This document shows, piece after piece, positions 4,415 to 5,531 of a stretch of 5,531 nt of DNA. Made by a program: the position numbers and the translations under genes. Origin of the DNA: an uncultured Candidatus Altimarinota bacterium (lineage in GTDB: Bacteria; Patescibacteriota; Gracilibacteria; BD1-5; UBA6164); NCBI GenBank assembly GCA_937864995.1, contig CALMDL010000013.1, positions 1-5,531 of the forward strand, read 5' to 3'. Position 1 is the first letter of the stretch; the number at the start of each line of letters is the position of its first letter. Below the pieces are notes generated by a model. That model was not told the DNA's origin and did no database searches. It saw only the letters and a list, made by a program, of their open reading frames with translations.

Positions 4415-4816
4415 AAATAGATACAGGATCAACTTCTATAACATAAGAGTTTTTTAATCCATAAGCTCTTGTTTTATTTGAGCCATTAAGGAACGAGACA
4501 CAAGAAAAAATTTGACAAATTAAAATAAAACTTGCAAAATCAAGTTTATTTTTACCACCACATAAACATACTATATTATACAACAAAACAGATGCACAAG
4601 TCAAGCTGTATAAAATATAATGTAAACTTGTAACTTGCAAGGTTGCACTTGTTTTTAATTGATAAATAAAATTTATACCACAATGACACCACCCACAATA
4701 TTTTAAAAAACGACACCACAAAACAAATACATTTTAATTGTTATTATTTAATAGTTTTATGATCAAAAAATTCATTTAAAAACTTTTAACCGATAAGGGT
4801 ATAGCAACAAACTTTT
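4415..4816. other. Intergenic A/C-rich region, no supported gene
   Basis: No ATG-initiated frame of useful length on either strand. The plus strand is poor in G and holds scattered CCACA motifs (around 4554-4562, 4676-4683, 4686-4697 and 4714-4721) and clustered ACTTG motifs (4530-4534, 4626-4630, 4633-4637, 4649-4653) with inverted counterparts (CAAG at 4541 and about 4598-4605). A direct repeat AAACTTTTA occurs at 4780-4788 and 4809-4817. A minus-strand frame (4311-4721) is open but has no ATG and is judged unlikely to be coding. The region may encode a structured RNA or bind replication proteins. Confidence 0.4.
4511..4552 (+). promoter_or_regulatory. Inverted partial copy of the promoter cassette with a 12-bp hairpin
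   Basis: The 20 bases TTTGACAAATTAAAATAAAA (4511-4530) are identical to the -35 and spacer part of P1 and P2 but face the other way, towards the plus-strand gene. CAAAAT (4535-4540) is at -10 spacing. Overlapping this, AAAATAAAACTTG (4522-4534) pairs with CAAGTTTATTTT (4541-4552) with one bulged A and a 6-nt loop. It could be a rightward promoter, an operator hairpin or a remnant of duplication. Confidence 0.4.
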
Positions 4817-4817
4817 A

Positions 4818-4850
4818 GCTGGGGGGTGGGGAAAGTCCCCCTTTCACAGC
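4818..4850. other. G-rich hairpin, candidate origin or nick-site structure
   Basis: The only GC-rich patch in the window. GCTG (4818-4821) pairs with CAGC (4847-4850), and inside it GGGGG (4822-4826) can pair with CCCCC (4837-4841). Alternatively GGGGA (4828-4832) pairs with TCCCC (4836-4840) around a 3-nt loop. There is no T run after it, so it is not a usual terminator. GC-rich hairpins in AT-rich replicons often mark single- or double-strand origins of rolling-circle plasmids and phages; that role is inferred. Confidence 0.45.
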
Positions 4851-4872
4851 CAGACTATTTTAATCAAAAACA

Positions 4873-4900
4873 TTGACAGATTAAAATATAAATATAAAAA
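4873..4900 (+). promoter_or_regulatory. Possible rightward promoter, TTGACA at 4873-4878
   Basis: TTGACAGATTAAAATA repeats the -35 and proximal spacer of P1 and P2 with one change. The best -10 at 16-bp spacing is TAAAAA (4895-4900), which is weak. It would give a leader of about 200 nt containing the whole TACCACAAAA array before the gene at 5112. A nearer alternative is TTGCAA (5054-5059), 16 bp, TAATAT (5076-5081). Confidence 0.3.
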
Positions 4901-4916
4901 TTGACCCCTAAATTTT

Positions 4917-5090
4917 AACCACAAAATATAAATATACCACAAAATAAATACCACAAAATATAAATATACCACAAAATAAATACCACAAAAAAATAAAAAA
5001 ATGGCTATATATTCATAAATATATAAAATTTGCCACAAAATTTACCACAAAATTTGCAAAAATAAAATTTTTTATTAATATATACCACAT
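4917..5090. repeat. TACCACAAAA tandem array (iteron-like)
   Basis: A compound unit of 18 bp (TACCACAAAATATAAATA) plus 14 bp (TACCACAAAATAAA) is repeated in tandem at 4917-4948 (first base varies) and 4949-4980, with a third start at 4981. Further single copies follow near 5033, 5043-5050 and 5083-5090. Spacing starts near 14/18 bp and then loosens. Regular direct repeats just upstream of a gene suggest iterons bound by a replication or regulatory protein. The two minus-strand frames through this area start only at TTG and are by-products of the repeat. Confidence 0.7.
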
Positions 5091-5111
5091 ATTAATTCTT
5101 AATTGATAATA

Positions 5112-5531
5112 ATGAGAAAAGAAAAAACTATAGTACAATTAAACTGACAAGATGTGTATTTTTCACCTAACTGAACTATATCATATAAAGTTCTAACTAA
5201 CAATAGACCAGAATGATATGCAGAAATTGAAAGTAAGTTTAGAGATTTTGAGGATGTTAGATGAGACTCTTATGAGCAAAGACTCTCATTATTAAGATTT
5301 TATGAGGAAATATTTCCTGAATCAATAAAAGATTGAAAATTTGTTCCTGAATATATTTTAAATATGTTTCCTTGAACAGAATTTACTTTTAAATTAGAGC
5401 CAAAAGAATATATTTACCAATGTACTCCTGAAGAAATTGAACACTATAAACAATTTAATTTATCTGAAATAGAAGAACAAGAAAAAATACCACAAGAAAA
5501 AATACCACAAGAAAAAATACCACAAGAAAAA
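5112..5531 (+). CDS. Unrecognised acidic, Trp-rich protein with IPQEK repeats (3' end cut off)
   Basis: ATG at 5112, open through 140 codons to the right edge. TGA is read at residues 12, 21, 35, 51, 75 and 88 (for example RPEWYAEIESKF, VRWDSYEQRL, KDWKFVPEYI). There is no TGG and no GGN codon, so the product has no Gly. Residues 1-30 look strand-rich; 32-70 are helical and charged; 96-120 are acidic (EPKEYIYQ, TPEEIEHYKQFNLSEIEE). From residue 126 (after a diverged unit EEQEK) three exact IPQEK units run to the edge and probably continue. This is the only plus-strand gene, divergent from the array and immediately downstream of the TACCACAAAA array. That position would suit a replication or partition protein, but no initiator motif is visible, so this is not assigned. 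No Shine-Dalgarno sequence. Confidence 0.8.
5487..5531 (+). repeat. 15-bp in-frame tandem repeat (IPQEK x3, continues past edge)
   Basis: Three exact copies of ATACCACAAGAAAAA at 5487-5501, 5502-5516 and 5517-5531, encoding Ile-Pro-Gln-Glu-Lys. Exact DNA identity, third positions included, indicates recent expansion by slippage or recombination, or selection on the DNA. Each unit contains TACCACAA, the core of the non-coding array at 4917-5090. Confidence 0.9.

Noticed and set aside
4404..4457. 17-codon plus-strand frame with GGGAG 15 nt upstream
   Set aside because: Too short, spacing too long for a Shine-Dalgarno sequence, and placed on the arm of the inverted repeat.
4415..4816. tRNA or known structured RNA
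   Set aside because: No T-loop (TTCRA) with matching acceptor and anticodon stems was found by eye; only short local hairpins.
4844..5038. 64-codon minus-strand frame
   Set aside because: Starts at TTG and consists of translated TACCACAAAA repeats (IYFVV/ILWYIY-like periodic peptide).
4917..5090. DnaA boxes
   Set aside because: TTTACCACA/TATACCACA match the TTATCCACA consensus at seven of nine bases but consistently break its TAT-C core; iteron-like repeats describe them better.
102..5531. TGA as glycine (code 25)
   Set aside because: Six TGA and no GGN in the 5112 gene at first suggested Gly (SPN-x-T, FP-x-TEF). In the array, however, GGN codons supply Gly and TGA sits in hydrophobic strands and helices, which fits Trp.
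4917..5531. CRISPR array
   Set aside because: Units are 14-18 bp with no unique spacers and the later copies are in frame in a gene.

Overview
The window looks like accessory DNA (phage, plasmid or integrated element) of a bacterium that reads TGA as tryptophan, most likely a mollicute (Mycoplasma, Spiroplasma or a relative) or a virus of one. The reasons are very low G+C by eye, about 40 in-frame TGA codons at positions suited to Trp, only three TGG codons in the called genes, Gly carried by GGN codons, and ATG-to-TAA frames that tile the sequence only when TGA is read through. No gene was recognised as a known family, so the mobile-element assignment rests on architecture: very small, tightly packed, same-strand genes plus an origin-like intergenic region.

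Positions 1-4008 hold 18 small genes, all on the minus strand (33 to 110 residues; the last runs off the left edge). Gaps are mostly 1 to 35 bp. Every complete gene ends in TAA. None has a clear Shine-Dalgarno sequence; many share the start context AAAAATAATTATG instead. Two near-identical promoter cassettes (TTGACA, 16 bp, TAAACT) lie at 4145-4172 and 3453-3480. They suggest two transcription units reading leftwards: 4008 to 3499 and 3407 (or 3440) to the left edge. One gene encodes a single-span membrane peptide. Two others (904-1224 and 1677-1967) share an N-terminal signature and look paralogous.

Positions 4009-5111 contain no convincing gene. In order this stretch holds a 5' leader, promoter P1, an almost pure A/T tract, a long inverted repeat, an inverted partial promoter copy with its own hairpin, an A/C-rich tract, a G-rich hairpin (the only GC-rich spot in the window) and a tandem array of TACCACAAAA repeats. 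The layout is what one would expect of a replication origin or control region between divergent transcription units. That role is inferred.

From 5112 to the right edge a plus-strand gene begins. Its first 120 or so residues are unrecognised and acidic/aromatic. It then enters an IPQEK pentapeptide repeat whose DNA (ATACCACAAGAAAAA) carries the same TACCACAA core as the upstream non-coding array.
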